DNA of 64,000 nt from Erythroxylum novogranatense (GCA_029891385.1 CM057229.1:930001-994000), one strand, 5' to 3'; shown: positions 46,218-58,477, numbered from the stretch's first letter. The notes: a model not told the origin generated them from the sequence alone. Made by a program: numbers and translations.

Positions 46218-49040
46218 TGGTCGGGCTATCAAGGCCTCCAAAATCATACCGATCCTTCAAACTTTTTGTATTAGTTATGGAATTAGGTCGAATCCCTAGA
46301 GAATTGAATACTAGTTTTTTAATTTAAAGCAATAACATTAAATTGAGGGGGGGTTTGATTAAGCGATTAACTAAATATAAGACAAAAACAAATTAAATCG
46401 ATTGAATTTAAAATTAAGAAAGTCAAGATTACCAAATTTCGATTTCAGGGAAATATCTTATCTAATTGTAATATTGATCATTGATCTAAAAAATATATTT
46501 TCACGATTCAAGAAGTTAGTCTGATACATTAGGATAGTCGTAATAAGTCTCAAATTTTCCTAAATTAAATTATTCAAGCTCATCATCAAAACTAAAACTT
46601 ACCATTTAATGACTGGGGGTGATAGCATTCAATATCAAATAAATGATAGCAATAAGCTCTGTGAAAAAGACTAAATCCTAAATTAAATAATCGAGATAGT
46701 TACAATTATTCAATTTAGTTTTCTTGTTTATCATAAGTTAAATATAGAAATTCATAAATAACCTATTTGCTACTTGTACCATTCCTTCATGATAATTACG
46801 GATTCTTGAATTCTTTGATTGTGATATAATAATCAATATTAAATTAAATTGTCGATCAATTAATATCAATCATTAATGAAATATGAGAACACAAAATAAG
46901 AAATACTTGATTTAAGATGTAAATAAAATTGAGAACACAAATCCTCACAAGGTTATAATTAGAGTATTGAATCCCTTTGAATTAGAGCGATGAGTTTAAC
47001 CACACATGGTGATATGTGTTTAATTGATGATGAAATTATTTTATAATACTTAACGATTATTGACATGAAAATGTTTAAGATACTCACTTTAATTTATATA
47101 TAATTTTAGGTATAATTTGAAAGTAAAAAAATTAAAGTGGGTCGAAAGTATGATAATTAGACCATTTTTTAAAGATTAATACTCACTTGTCTTCGTAAAA
47201 TAAGAAAAAGACAAAAAAATGTCAAGAAATGAGATATATGTTGAAAATACAAAGAAGATGAAGGCATGAGATGGGAGAGCCCCATGCATGTGAAATTAAT
47301 GAATGGCTGGAAGGAGCAAAACGACAAAGCAAAATGAAGAAAACACTGGCACATAGCAGACCACACCAAGACCAAAACACCCAGCAACTTCCTAGAAGAA
47401 AACGACAGCGGAGGCATAAGGTGGGAAAAGAAGAAGAAAACGATAACACAATGTAGATGATAGGTAGGAGCAGACCATGCGTTTTATTAAACACAAACAA
47501 CATCTGCGTTTCATGCAGACGTTTGGGCAAGACATAAGTGAGGGTTTTAAAACGTGAATAGTAGCATTGCCAACCATATTTAATTTTCATGTCAGTGAAC
47601 AGTAGTTGGGAGAGAGTGGCGTAAAATAGAATAGTTGAGAGAGCTTGAGAGCTTGAAGGGGATCAGATCTCCTGTTCCGATTATGGTATTCTTATCATGT
47701 TCCATTAAATCTTATCAACACATTTATGTAAATCTCACATAAATATATAGATGAGGTTTAATAGAACAAGGTTGGAACAGAGGATTTGATATGGCTTAGA
47801 GGCGGCAAAAGAGAGCTGTTAGGGGTTTCAGTTGTGGATAATTTTCACGGGACCGAAGCATTCATTTGAAAGACTCGTGAAGGGCTAGATGTCTCGACGT
47901 CGATTTAGAGGTGACATCGACGTTGATGACTCGAGATAAGTTATTTCTTTGTTTTTGTTGTTTCTAACTCTCATAAGGAATTGATTATGTTATATTGTGT
48001 TTATTGAATCGGGTATTGTGAAAAGATGATTTTAATGCGTTCATTGAATCTTTTCTTTGCAAACCCATTGTTAGAATTTCGATATGCATAGCAATTAATA
48101 ATTTGTAATCATTATGGATAACATGACCTAGGTTAAATGATGTATTGTATGTGATTATTGTCTTGATTAATCGATTTTTCTAATTTGTAATTGTACTACC
48201 TAATTAAATATAGAGATCATATCCTAGGTTATTCGGTTGTTAGGTTTAATTAATAATTGTATCTTGATTAAACAAAACTTAAGAAAAAACTCAGGTTAAT
48301 TATTAACCTACGATTAATAGTTGTTATAAAAGGTTAGAAAACATCAAATCCATGAAATATGTTTAATTAATATGTAGGCCGAGATTAAACTAAAAAATCA
48401 AGTCCTTATCGAATTTATCACTTTTATCATTTTTTGCATGTTTTCTTTAATTTGTTTTTATTATGTTAGTTTTATTTTATTTTCTTATTCCAAAATCTAA
48501 ACCTCCTTTTTCTTAAACACCGATTAATTTCATTTCAACAACTTTTTACACACTCCTTATGGGATCGACCTAGACTTACCACTATTATAGTAGTAGTCTA
48601 GTTATTTTATTTTGATTAGCGTTTTGATGCGCTGTCACATAACTTTTGCTCCAGTAACAAAAAATAGAAAAAAAAGATTAATAATTACTAGAAACATAAA
48701 AAGAGAGAATCTTTTTTGTTGTGAGAAACGTCTATTTTATAAGGTTTTTCTAATTTAATCTTAGTCTAACTCTAACTTGTAAAGATGTCCACTTAAAACG
48801 AATTTAAAATCAAACTTCTTTATAATAAAGATAAGGTGAAGTCTTTCACTCAAACTCCAACTCTTCAATTGATCAGTCTTATTGACAGAAACAATATTTT
48901 TTTATCCAAAATTTGTCATTATCATTAATAGAGCCCTAATTTGATGTAATCTTGCAAATATTAATTTTATATTTAAGTACAAAATAAATTCAAAACAGAG
49001 GATAAATTATCAAATAATTAGTTAAGATGAGGTCTTATAA
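46218..49040 (-). repeat. 5' LTR of the gypsy element, split by an insertion
   Basis: The parts 46218-47007 and 48641-49040 together align with the 3' LTR. The start TTATAAGACC at 49040 corresponds to TGATAAGATT in the 3' LTR, so the terminal G has mutated. The insertion lies between ACCACACAT and AACTTTTGC. Confidence 0.8.
47008..48635 (+). mobile_element. Solo-LTR-like insertion, about 1.63 kb, inside the 5' LTR
   Basis: The inserted piece is flanked by CACAT at 47003-47007 and 48636-48640, where the 3' LTR has a single CACAT. Near its right end CTTATGGGATCGACCTAG resembles the last part of other plant gypsy LTRs (GGGATCGACC). No coding capacity is seen; ORFs at 47.2-47.6 kb have no recognisable motif. 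If the ends are set instead at TGATATG and GCTGTCA (canonical TG/CA), the flanks are CATGG and CATAA and the duplication is imperfect. A solo LTR is the simplest reading. Confidence 0.6.
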
Positions 49041-49045
49041 ATGAA

Positions 49046-50150
49046 ATGAATGTTAAACTAGACCAAATTTGAACTCTAAAAAGTCAACAAATTTCAATGT
49101 ACAAGGTTTCCCATTTGGGAGAATATGGAGAAGGATATCAATTATTGGCAGCTTTTCTTTCACATTTTTATAAAGAGGTCGTTTCTATAATTTGAAACTT
49201 TTAACTTTCTAATTGCAAAGGATTAATCTAATTTAAACTCTAATAAGTTATTTATATATTTTCTATACGATGAGTTACTTCTCCCGTTATGTTATACGCT
49301 TTTATTTGATCAGTCTATCAAAGACCAATTGAGTTTCAAATGCAACGTAATGATCAACGATAAAATAAATTATAATAAAAACAAAGAATGTTTTATTGGA
49401 GTTTACAAATAAGAGAGTCAAACATAAACGTGGAACGTGATTCATCATTAACTATGGTTTTAGTAATTTAATGAAAGGTTTAAACTTTTAAACACATTTA
49501 AATAATTTAAAATTAAAATTTTATAATTTAAAAATAAAAATTAAAAATATTTAAAATTTGTACTTCAATGTCTAATCTTTTAAAATTTAAATTTGATAAC
49601 TATTTTTAAAATTTATATAACTTAAATAAAGACACTAATTTTGTTAATTACTTCACCTGATATTTAATAAATATGTGTATTAATTAGATTTATTTAAAAT
49701 TACAATAATTAATTTTAAATTAATAAATTAAAAGCTTTAAAATATTTTTTTTTTTGGCCAATAGCTTTAAAATAATTGAATAATATATTTTAAAAAGTTT
49801 CAAAATTTGAAACTTTGACAAATTTGAATTTTTTCTTTTATTTATTCAATAGGCGTTTATCTGGTGCAACAGGAACTAGAGCAGCCTCCAAGACATGGAG
49901 ACGTGCCCAATAGCTATTGCAGATTGTCTTCTGATTGGATTCCCGCTATTCGCCAGCTGTATTAAGAGTGGGGCCTACCAAATTCATCGTTTACCAATTA
50001 AACCCCGTCATTTGAACAAAATCACAAGAAAAAAGGTGCGCAGTAACGAAATTAATATTGAAATCTGAACAAGGGCACTTTGGCGAAAGCAGAAAGAAAA
50101 GCGCGTACGGAACCGACTTTACTAGGTCGGTCAGAACGCCAACGCCACGC
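49046..50150. other. A+T-rich DNA and promoter of the next gene
   Basis: 49050-49850 is A+T-rich with no gene. From 49850 the composition becomes balanced, as expected upstream of the gene whose TATA box is at 50153. Confidence 0.4.
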
Positions 50151-50152
50151 AT

Positions 50153-50264
50153 TATATATACCTCATCTCAGTGCATTAAAATTATACCGTCCGAGTCCTA
50201 GTTTAGGTTTAGCTTTCTGGGCTGTTTCAACTTTTAAGCTTCTCTCTGTCTCGAAAACCCTAGC
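50153..50264 (+). promoter_or_regulatory. TATA box and telo-box of the 300-aa gene
   Basis: TATATATA at 50153-50160 lies 273 bases before the ATG. AAAACCCTAG at 50254-50263 is a telo-box, a motif common near the start of growth-related and translation-related plant genes. A CT-rich stretch surrounds it. Confidence 0.5.
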
Positions 50265-50432
50265 CGCAGGGTTTGTGTCTCTCTCGGGTTTCCGATTCAG
50301 TTAAGAAGTGACGAAGGCTTAAGGTTGTATTAAGGAGTTTAATATCGTATTGTTAAGAGCAAGCTTCGATTTGTTCTCGCAAATTTGAGGAATCAGTGTC
50401 GCTGACCCGATTCTCGTGCATAATCGTAAGCT

Positions 50433-52539
50433 ATGTCGCGTTGCTTTCCTTATCCACCTCCTTGTTGGTCGAGGAACGGAACCCAGTTTGGGACAGTGAA
50501 CGAATCGATTAAGGTTCGTTGAGCTAGTTCGGTTCTTTTGCGTTTATGGCGAGTTTATTGGTTGTAAATACAATCCCTAGCCCTATCGATTGGGATAACT
50601 TGACCTCCTAGTTATAGTTTAGGATGATGAATGTTTTTGGTTGTTAATTTGTCTATGCAATAATGAGGTTCCTGAGGCCAAAAAATGGGTGGCGGGTGCT
50701 TTAGGTGGATTCCAGTACTTCTAATGTGCATAACGCGGGGTTTTGAATGGTGATGTTAGTGTTGCTATGCGAGCCGTTTAATGTTTGGCGCCCCAGTTTT
50801 ATCAGTTAGCTTGGTGAAGATAATTTCAATTTCTTCACTGTGTTCTTTGTGGGTTTCTAATGACTATCACGTACTCATATGCATCTTGGTTTAACTGTTC
50901 TTTCGTGTTTATGGCGAGTTTATCAGTTGTAAATACAATCCCTAGTCGTAATCTTGATTGAATTAACATGACTTCCTAGTCATAGTCTAGCTTCAGTTGT
51001 TAATTTGTCCATGTAATAATGAGGTTCCTGAGGCCAAAAAATGGGTGGTGGTTGCTTTAGGTGGAGCCAGTGTTTCTGACGTATAAAACACGGGGTTTTG
51101 AATGGTGATGTTAGTGTTGCTATGCGAGTTGTTTCATACTTGACGCCAAGTTTTATCTGTTAGCTTGGTGAAGAGAAGTTCATTTTCTTCACTGTGTGCT
51201 TTGTGGTTTTCTAATGACTATCACGTTCTCATATGAATTTTGTTTTAACTCATCTACAGCATCTTGCTTTTCAGAGTTCTGTTCTAAGAGTCAATTTTGA
51301 AATTTTACAAATAAGCTTGTTTCTGAGCGTTATGTGCAGGAAAATGGTGTTGAATAAATGGGGTAAAAGCCCTTGATTCAAATATATTGGTATTCAACTT
51401 TTGAACTTCTAGGCAGATCATCTTCTTGAATACGACTAAAGAGTATTCCTTGTGATTTTTTAGCATGTATACATGTGGATGTAATGATAATTTGGTTTTT
51501 CTGTATGGTGTTTCTGTTGCTGAGAATGATAGAACTTGTTCCCTTGTACTCGCATCCCCCAATACATGAGTATGGTCGGTTATGCTTTGTCTTGAGTGGG
51601 CCTATAATCTGATTTAGCCATCTTGGCTTAAGATCCAGAGTAAAAAGGAGATCATAACAGATAGGCAAAAAGACAAACGGAGGGGGGACAGACATGGAAG
51701 GAAGGATAAGATAAAGAGCAAGGAGAGGGGAAATTTGAGTAAGTTGTCTTCTTATCAAGGAAAGAAAAGCCTCCCTCCAAAGTCTGTTGAATCTGAAGCT
51801 GAAAAGAGTGACCTAACCGAGGAACATGGCGAACCGGTTTATTGTCAAAGCCTGCCCCTCTTATCCGAGGGCATTGAGAGTAGTAGCAAGAGGAAATGGG
51901 ATGATTCAACATCTAATGATGTTAAAATTATAGGTAACTTTCTTGCTATCTGCTTCATATAATTAACAGAGGTTATGATCTTTTTTTAATTGTATGTAAC
52001 TTTATTTTCATCAACCAGGTAATATTATTCGAATTAAGCTGCGAAAGAATGGAGACCGCGATGCATCATTCAGTGGAGACCAGTTGTGCTCTACCACTGG
52101 AAGAGATTATTCTGGTCCTCAGCAGAAGGATTTGCTGCAGGTACCTGGTTCAAAACACATTGCGGAGGAACTAAATTCTAGACATGACAGGGCATGTTTT
52201 GACACGGCTTCAAAAATTGAAAATAAAAATTCTAATAACGATATTGAGGATGTTGGTAGCTCTGGATCAGCGCATGATGCTTTGCAGACACAGGAATCCC
52301 CATATACGAAACATTGTGGGGATTGGGTTCCTCCACCTTTTCTATTAAACTTAGCTGCTACTGCTGCTGCTGACGGTGATAATTGGCTTTTTGAGACGAA
52401 AAAGCAAGAAAGGAATGTTCACGAAAATTTTACACTACACATGGAGGAGACAAATCAAGAAGACTATACATCATGGCCGAGAGCTCGTTTCATACCTGGA
52501 GTGGATGTTTACTCGTTACCTTATACCGTGCCATTCTGA
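50433..52539 (+). CDS. Basic, disordered plant protein of unknown function, 300 aa
   Basis: Probable exons 50433-50513, 51633-51933 and 52019-52539, GT-AG, giving 27+273 residues. The start MSRCFPYPPPCW and the end WPRARFIPGVDVYSLPYTVPF are hallmarks of an uncharacterised plant family (from memory: MSRCFPYPPPGY start, DVYALPYTVPF end). Exon 2 is Lys/Arg-rich (KDKRRGDRHGRKDKIKSKER) and resembles a nuclear localisation stretch; SDLTEEHGEP and SSSKRKWDDS are further family landmarks. Exon 3 has IIRIKLRKNG and DWVPPPFLLN. Relatives, as I remember them, have a longer Lys/Glu-rich block after ESIK, so this copy may be shortened there. A competing acceptor at 51342 would insert a stop six codons later. 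Function unknown, probably nuclear. Confidence 0.75.
50532..51250. repeat. 365-bp tandem duplication in intron 1
   Basis: Copies of about 50532-50896 and 50897-51250 share long exact runs such as AATGAGGTTCCTGAGGCC and GGTTTTGAATGGTGATGTTA. They differ by point changes and small indels. The first copy starts just after the donor of exon 1. Confidence 0.9.
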
Positions 52540-52882
52540 TGGCTAACTAACACCGTGCGTTGGAACTTTTGGCGATGATTCTGGTGGGAGGTGGTTTTCA
52601 TGAGGTTCACCGGAGATGAGACAATCATGTTTTCCAACATTGAGCCAATTTTGTAGTTTAGGATATAGAGCAGTTAGTCATGTACAGCGAATGTTAGAAG
52701 TTTTGTAATTTATATAATATTGAAACATTATTCTTTTGTTTGCAACTTGGAGAGTTCTTTTCTGGATTCAAAAAGCTATACGACATTCGAAGAATTGCTG
52801 TGTATGTATGAATTTGAAAAGTTCCTATTTGCTTCATAAAGATGCAAAACAGTGGGACGTGGATAAAAGCCCGTCGGTAGGT

Positions 52883-55586
52883 TCAAACCTGCGGTTTCTG
52901 CAAGTAATCTTTCAACGTCAAACGGTGATTACTTACACAACCTTGTGCTGATTTACTTTCGATACCGCACAATGATCTGGTATAATCGTTCAAGAACACA
53001 TCAAAACTTGGCTTGTGATCTGTTTCCGTGGCAAAACCATCAAAGTCGTCCTTACTCGAATCACTAACATACGAGTTGAACCAACTTTCTCCATCTTTAA
53101 TACCATTTAGCAGCTTCAGTACCTGGGTGAAGGAGAAAAGCCATGAAAAGTCATAATCTATTTTCAGCTTGAACTCAAATAGAATGCAATGCAATCTGCT
53201 TTAATATTATAGTAACACATGTTCTACACGAGTCTCTCTTCTTGAACAAAAAGGATGTTTATACCTGGCTCACTTTTGGCCGTAATCTAGCTGACTGTCT
53301 AGTGCATAGAGTCGCTGCAACAATCATTTTATTCATCTGAACGATATTGAAATCCTTCTCTAATCTAGGATCCAGTAATGCATTTAGATCCCCTTTCTCT
53401 AGCAATGGCGTTGCCTGAAATACCAAAAACCATGGTTATGGCTTCAAGTAGAAACAGTGTATATTTTTTGGAGCAATGAACAGTATATTCTTACCCACTT
53501 CACCAAGCTTTGTTGTCCCTTTAGACCTTCAGCACTGATTGGCTTTTGTCCCGTTAATAGTTCAAGCAGGACTACACCGAAGGCGTAGACGTCAACTTTA
53601 TTGCTAACTCTTCCATGCATAACATATTCTGGAGCTAAATACCCAAATGTTCCAACAAGGTCACTGACCATCATATAGTCCGAATCCTGAGGTCCCCATA
53701 GAGCTAGTCCAAAATCTGATAACTGTGAAGATGGAACTAATATATCGTCAATATCTTTAGTTGGTAAATTAAAAAGGATTGCTGAATCTACCATTTGTTT
53801 TGAGTAAGAAGAATGTTCGTTTTATGTCACCTGTGGTTGGAAATCATGCGACAGGAGAATGTTGGAAGATTTTACATCTCTGTGAATAACAGATCGAGGA
53901 CATTCGTTGTGCAAGTAGTTCAGTGCCTCAGCAATTGCAAGGGCCAACTGATACCTCACTTTCCATGGTAATACTGATTCCTTAAAACTTGCTGTTGTCA
54001 GAATTGAACTCCATTTGTTACAATGATACGAAAATCTTGAAACTATCAAATGTATCGAGTCTAGTGATGAATGAGTTAGGATCTAACCGTGTAGATTTTC
54101 CTCTAAGCTCCCTTTGGGCAAGAAGTCGTACACCAGAATGAGATGGTCATCTTTAATGCAAGCACCAACTAGAGGTGTAATATTTCTGTGGTTTAACAGG
54201 GACATTACTTCGATTTCCAAGGAGAGGTCCTTGAAAGCTTCCTTGTAGTGCTTTAGTATTTTCACTGCTATCAACTTTCCTCCTGAAAGTAACCCTTTGT
54301 ATACATTGCTACACCCTCCTTCTCCAATCAAGTTTTCTGTATATTAATCAACATAGTGTCACAAGAAAGAAAGAGTGGTGCTAGCAACAAGCCAGTCGAT
54401 CAGGTAGGGCCGAAATTCGGGTTGGTCAAGCCGGAGCCCTTCTAAACTCGGCCTGAAACCTGAATTCTTTTTCTAACTTTGAGCTTGACTCAAAATCAGG
54501 TCAAAAAACAGCTTGTCCAACATTTAATTTATTAAGCAAATAACTACTGCAGACTAAGATAAAAACATTAGCGAACCTGAAGAGAATTGACGTGTGGCCT
54601 TGTTTAGCTCTTCGTAGCTGAATAGCTTGGAGCCAGATGATTTCAGTTTTAGGACAAGCTCCATCTTTTCTTCACAATAAGAAATCATGTCCTCAGAAGA
54701 ATCTTCTGCTTCTTCAGAAGCCAAATTGATATGGGGTTTTGGAGAAGCAGGTCTTAAATGATCGATTGGATTCACCACAGATAATTCACCAAGATTTACC
54801 GAATTCTTTAATACCAGAAGGGGCCAACCAAGTTTTGGTTGTCCAGATTCTTTCGACGTTACTGAACATGAAGAAGGCAAATCTTGGTGAAGTGCAGACT
54901 TCTCAACTTTTCCAATACTAGTTACGTTGGTTGTTTCATTTTCAGACTCATGAATCTCGTAGAAACTTGTTTCCTTAATCCCGAAATCCTCAGCAAATGA
55001 ATCACGTGATGTTTCACCCTCGAAAAGGCTGCTGGTTCTGTTTGTAGTGAAATCGAAGGGCGAAGATTGACTGGTAAGGCTCATGACCCATTCTACGACA
55101 GACATGCTTCTTGCTTTAGCTCTGCTTAAGGCTTCCTGATTCCGATAGTTCCTTCCAAGTAAAGGCCAACCAAGAACAGTTTCTGGCACGGCAGAAAACG
55201 ATCTGGTACGAGGTTTGGTCTTGTCTTCCTCGTCAACTCTCAAATAATCCCTTACAGAGGATTGAAATTTATTAGAAATAGAAGCGTTTGAGCTTCTTAT
55301 ACAACTACAGCGCTTGTCCGAGCGTAGTCCCTGTTTCGGATTTACCTTAAAACCTGCAAACCAAGATGATCAATCATATCAAGATAAGCTATCAACAGGA
55401 CAGCGAGAGGACATCTTAAGGAGCTATCATGGCAAAACCTGAATTTCGAGTTTTAAGGACAGAGACAGAATTGTCTGCTTGTTCAGGATCCTGTCCAACG
55501 ACGTTGTAGTGAAGACACTCTTCACAACGGTTGCTCGTCAGGATTCTAAACAAAACCTGTTTTATTCTCTTCCTCTTCTTCTCCAT
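52883..55586 (-). CDS. Receptor-like cytoplasmic Ser/Thr kinase, 650 aa
   Basis: Seven exons: complement 55439-55586, 54577-55353, 54088-54336, 53831-53991, 53495-53722, 53265-53414, 52883-53122, all GT-AG and in frame. Residues 1-295 are a Ser-rich region with two GWPLL motifs ([18 protein letters not shown]) that mark the kinase family related to universal-stress-protein kinases. The kinase domain (about 300-590) has [59 protein letters not shown] and [15 protein letters not shown], so all catalytic elements are present. No signal peptide or membrane segment is seen. The universal-stress-protein domain of some relatives is not encoded upstream; the first in-frame ATG after a stop gives [12 protein letters not shown]. 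The gene converges on its neighbour with 343 bp between stop codons. Confidence 0.88.
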
Positions 55587-56398
55587 AACTTCCTTCACAA
55601 CCTTCAACTTTCCAACTTTCACAACTTTCGTTAGGTATCATTGCACTATCGAACATAGCATATGATCTTTGGTAAAATGAAGTTCAGCATAAAAATTCAT
55701 TAACTAATTATGATTTTTTGACCATTATAAGCATGCCATTTTTGATTTAATTTTACCAACAATGTGCGTTATACTGTACTTACCCGCCTGCGGCCTGCCA
55801 TTGGGCAGATTACGTACACCTATTATGACTGACGTGGAGGACTTAAGTAAGTCTGCACGTAATTCGTCTCTAATCAAAGTCAAAATGAATTTGGCTATGG
55901 GACTTTTTTTACCGTGAAGAGGAAGGGGAAGCCTTTCATTTTCATGTTATCTATAATATTAAAAAGTAATAAATTCAATTTTTATTAATAAATCAAGAAC
56001 GACATGTCGTATATGGACAGTGACCCAACATCATGTTAAACGACGGTCCGTTTGACTACATCGATGCTCTTGTTGTTATTTCCTCTCTCTGTTTGACTCA
56101 CTCAGATGGAACTGTTTTCAAAAAAGGATCAACAATTCAACATCAAACATAAAAATACTCTCAACTGCTGAGCCAAACAGAATCGAAATTCGAAAAGGAG
56201 TTGAACGTTGAAACAGGAAAAGTTCTAAAAGCAGCAGAAGGCGAAGAAAAACGGCCCACAGGAGTCGCCGGAGTTTAACTTAGCGCCTTCTACATGCATC
56301 TCGCGGTTTGGTACTTTTACCGATTCCCGCCGATAGTCAGATTCGAAGTTTCTCTGAATTTTCCGATCTCAAACTTCCCTCACTTTTTTGAATCTCAG
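55587..56398. other. Kinase promoter and 5' flank of the VPS35 pseudogene
   Basis: The region is balanced in composition near both genes. No VPS35 first exon (the usual short N-terminal exon) is recognised before 56399. Confidence 0.4.
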
Positions 56399-58477
56399 GA
56401 TGCGAACGATCCAAGAGAAGCTCTCAAGTACTACCTCTCACCTCACAAATACTACGAGCTCTGTAGATCTCTAATATGTTTTCGGTGCTATTTTTGATGT
56501 TTTGTTAATTTTCGGAACCGATTGATCTTGATATGTAGATACGAGAACCTTTGATGAATGGAGGAAGCTTGAGATGTTCTTCAAGAATGTGAAGAGACAT
56601 GAAGTTGCGATCGTGATTCTATACGAGTTTGTGCCACACGCAGGAAAAGTGTTACTTAGACTGTGAGTGATTAGCTTATGGAAGATTCTGGAGTTTGATA
56701 TTTGCTAATTAACGCGATACTTTGATTTAGTTCATCTGTTGAAAAGGCTCGTGGTGGCAGGCTTTTGCTCTGTACGGTAGGTTTCGTTTACATAAAAGGA
56801 AGGAGGCTTCGGCTAAGGACGTGCTTAATAATCTGAGGCCATCTCGATCAACTCAGTAGATATGAACTGCATGAATTATTCTGAAGGCGAGGAATAATAG
56901 GTTCTCTAGTTTTTTTTTTTGTTTTTTTGTGCTCTTTTCGAGTCTAATTTGACAAGTTTAAGTGGTAAATGGAAACATGATTTTTGGATTGGAGTGATTA
57001 ATATGTTTTTGCGAGTCTGTGAATATGTTGATATATTGATGTTTCCTTGATTAGTCTGTTTGTAAGGTACTTCGGCGACATGAAAATTTCATGTAAACTT
57101 GGTAGATTATGCTCTGTCGATGTACTTTTTTTTTCCGTGTCTAATTAAACACTTCACTGGTTTTGCTTGGTGTTCTTTCCAGTGGAAGTAGAGATGGGAC
57201 AGAAATGAACGAAATGGATCGAGTTGAAGTCTTATAAAACTATGTGACGTCATCAATCTAGGATACCTTTTGGAAACTCAAAATAGGCAGCTGAAATATT
57301 AATCTCAATATCTGAATGGTGTACGATTATGGATTGTCTATGACTGCTGAAGTGCAAGCATTTCAATTGTCCATTACATTTCCCCATTATTTTACATTGT
57401 GTTTGGTGGGGCAAAATTCTGTGTTCTTAATCAGAGAGACGGGGTGGACCTTGAAATATATAAATGCAGCATCTTCTGTGAGTCCTAGAGCAGGTTTCGA
57501 TGACTTCAGTCTAGAGTAACTTCCTGCTGCTCTTGTTTGAAACCCTGTTTTGAGTTGCACCTTCATAAACTATATTCCTATGATCTGAACCCGGCTGTCC
57601 CGTTACCATTTCTAGTTTTGAGTTGGATCTTCATAAATCATATTTGCTATTTGCTAAGCATAGGTTGAAAATTCACATTTGAAACCACAAATCCTCTTCC
57701 GCGGAGACCATTTAAGTCATCTTTTTCCGTGTTGTTTCGTTCTTGTGGTATATGCTGGCGACTTTTAAGTTGTTTATCTGAATATGTATAATCGGTTATC
57801 AAATGTAATGATCGTGCACGGTATTTTTTGATGGACTGCATAAATTCAGGTGTTTCCAGATCAGTATCAATTGTAGTCACTTGTGACATTGTTTGGGGCT
57901 TTCCTCCTGCTTCAGGTACACTGGTTTCTTTTCTTTTCTTTTTTTAAATAAGATAAGAGTTTCTTCTATGAGAACTCTTCAGCTCCATATGACTTTTAAT
58001 GTTTCTGGTTCCCTATTTAGTATAGAAGTTGCAAGGTGAGGACGTAATGGGAGAGGAAGTGTGAGCATCACCTAAGAAAATACTGCAACTCTCGAATCAG
58101 GTAAGCTGCTTATGCAGTTCCTCAAAGGCTGTAGGAATTTGAATGACAATTCTTTTAATAAGCCTAAGCGAATCCCTGTGAAAATAAAGCCTTCCATTTG
58201 GTAGATTTTTAATCTTTTTATAATCTTTATAGAGGATTTTACATGTATATGGAGATAGGTTCGCAGCGTTTGGTTTTCTAATAAATCAACGCCTATCTGC
58301 CACAGGTTACAAACATTGAAATTCAGGGCCTTGTCGAACTAATCAGCACTGAAATCCAAAGTGACTCCACAATCTTAGATCCAGTTTCGAATTCCGTCTT
58401 TGCTAGCACACTCCGCTACATTCGATTCCAGAAACAAAAAAGATGGTGTTATGGGTGAGAAATATCAAAATCTATAA
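56399..58477 (+). pseudogene. VPS35 (retromer subunit) pseudogene, both ends kept, centre lost
   Basis: Exon-like pieces at 56399-56462, 56539-56662 and 56761-56830 read DANDPREALKY then LSPHKYYELYTR, FDEWRKLEMFFKNVKRHE, ILYEFVPHAGKVLLRL and LLLCTVGFVYIK; after a frameshift comes KEASAKDVLNNL. These match the N-terminal part of plant VPS35 (SPHKYYELYMRAFDELRKLE, ELVQHAGNILPRL, LLCT..SVYIK.KEAPAK). A piece at 58306-58477 reads IEIQGLVELISTEIQSDSTI and FASTLRYIRFQKQK, then, after a one-base shift, GVMGEKYQNL and stop, the VPS35 C-terminus. Introns with usable splice signals remain, so this is an unprocessed copy. About 12 codons are missing inside the first piece, and the roughly 600 central codons are absent. 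Confidence 0.85.
57647..57889 (-). other. Open minus-strand stretch of 80 codons inside the VPS35 pseudogene, not recognised
   Basis: The frame starts MSQVTTIDTDLETPEFMQSI, is hydrophilic and has coding-like composition. It extends upstream without a stop to a CTGAAGCAGG-like acceptor near 57916. I do not recognise a family. It could be an exon of another decayed gene that filled the gap in the pseudogene. Confidence 0.3.

Larger units (their letters stand above)
29989..49040 (-). mobile_element. Composite Ty3/gypsy (Athila/Tat-type) element with nested insertions, 19.05 kb
   Basis: On the minus strand the order is 5' LTR (49040-46218), PBS-like site, gag remnant, protease/RT-start remnant, end-of-pol motif, long non-coding region, polypurine tract and 3' LTR (31208-29989). 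Flanking 5-mers are GTGAA (29984-29988) and ATGAA (49041-49045), a target duplication with one mismatch. The complex includes a PIF/Harbinger element (35032-43372) and a 1.63-kb insertion in the 5' LTR. Without these it would be about 9.1 kb, with LTRs near 1.2 kb. The LTR copies have clearly diverged, so the insertion is old. Coding parts carry stops and frameshifts, and RT, RNase H and integrase are absent. Confidence 0.85.

Noticed and set aside
47169..47590. Overlapping hydrophobic minus-strand ORFs
   Set aside because: They lie inside a solo-LTR-like insertion, in different frames, and show no protein family pattern.
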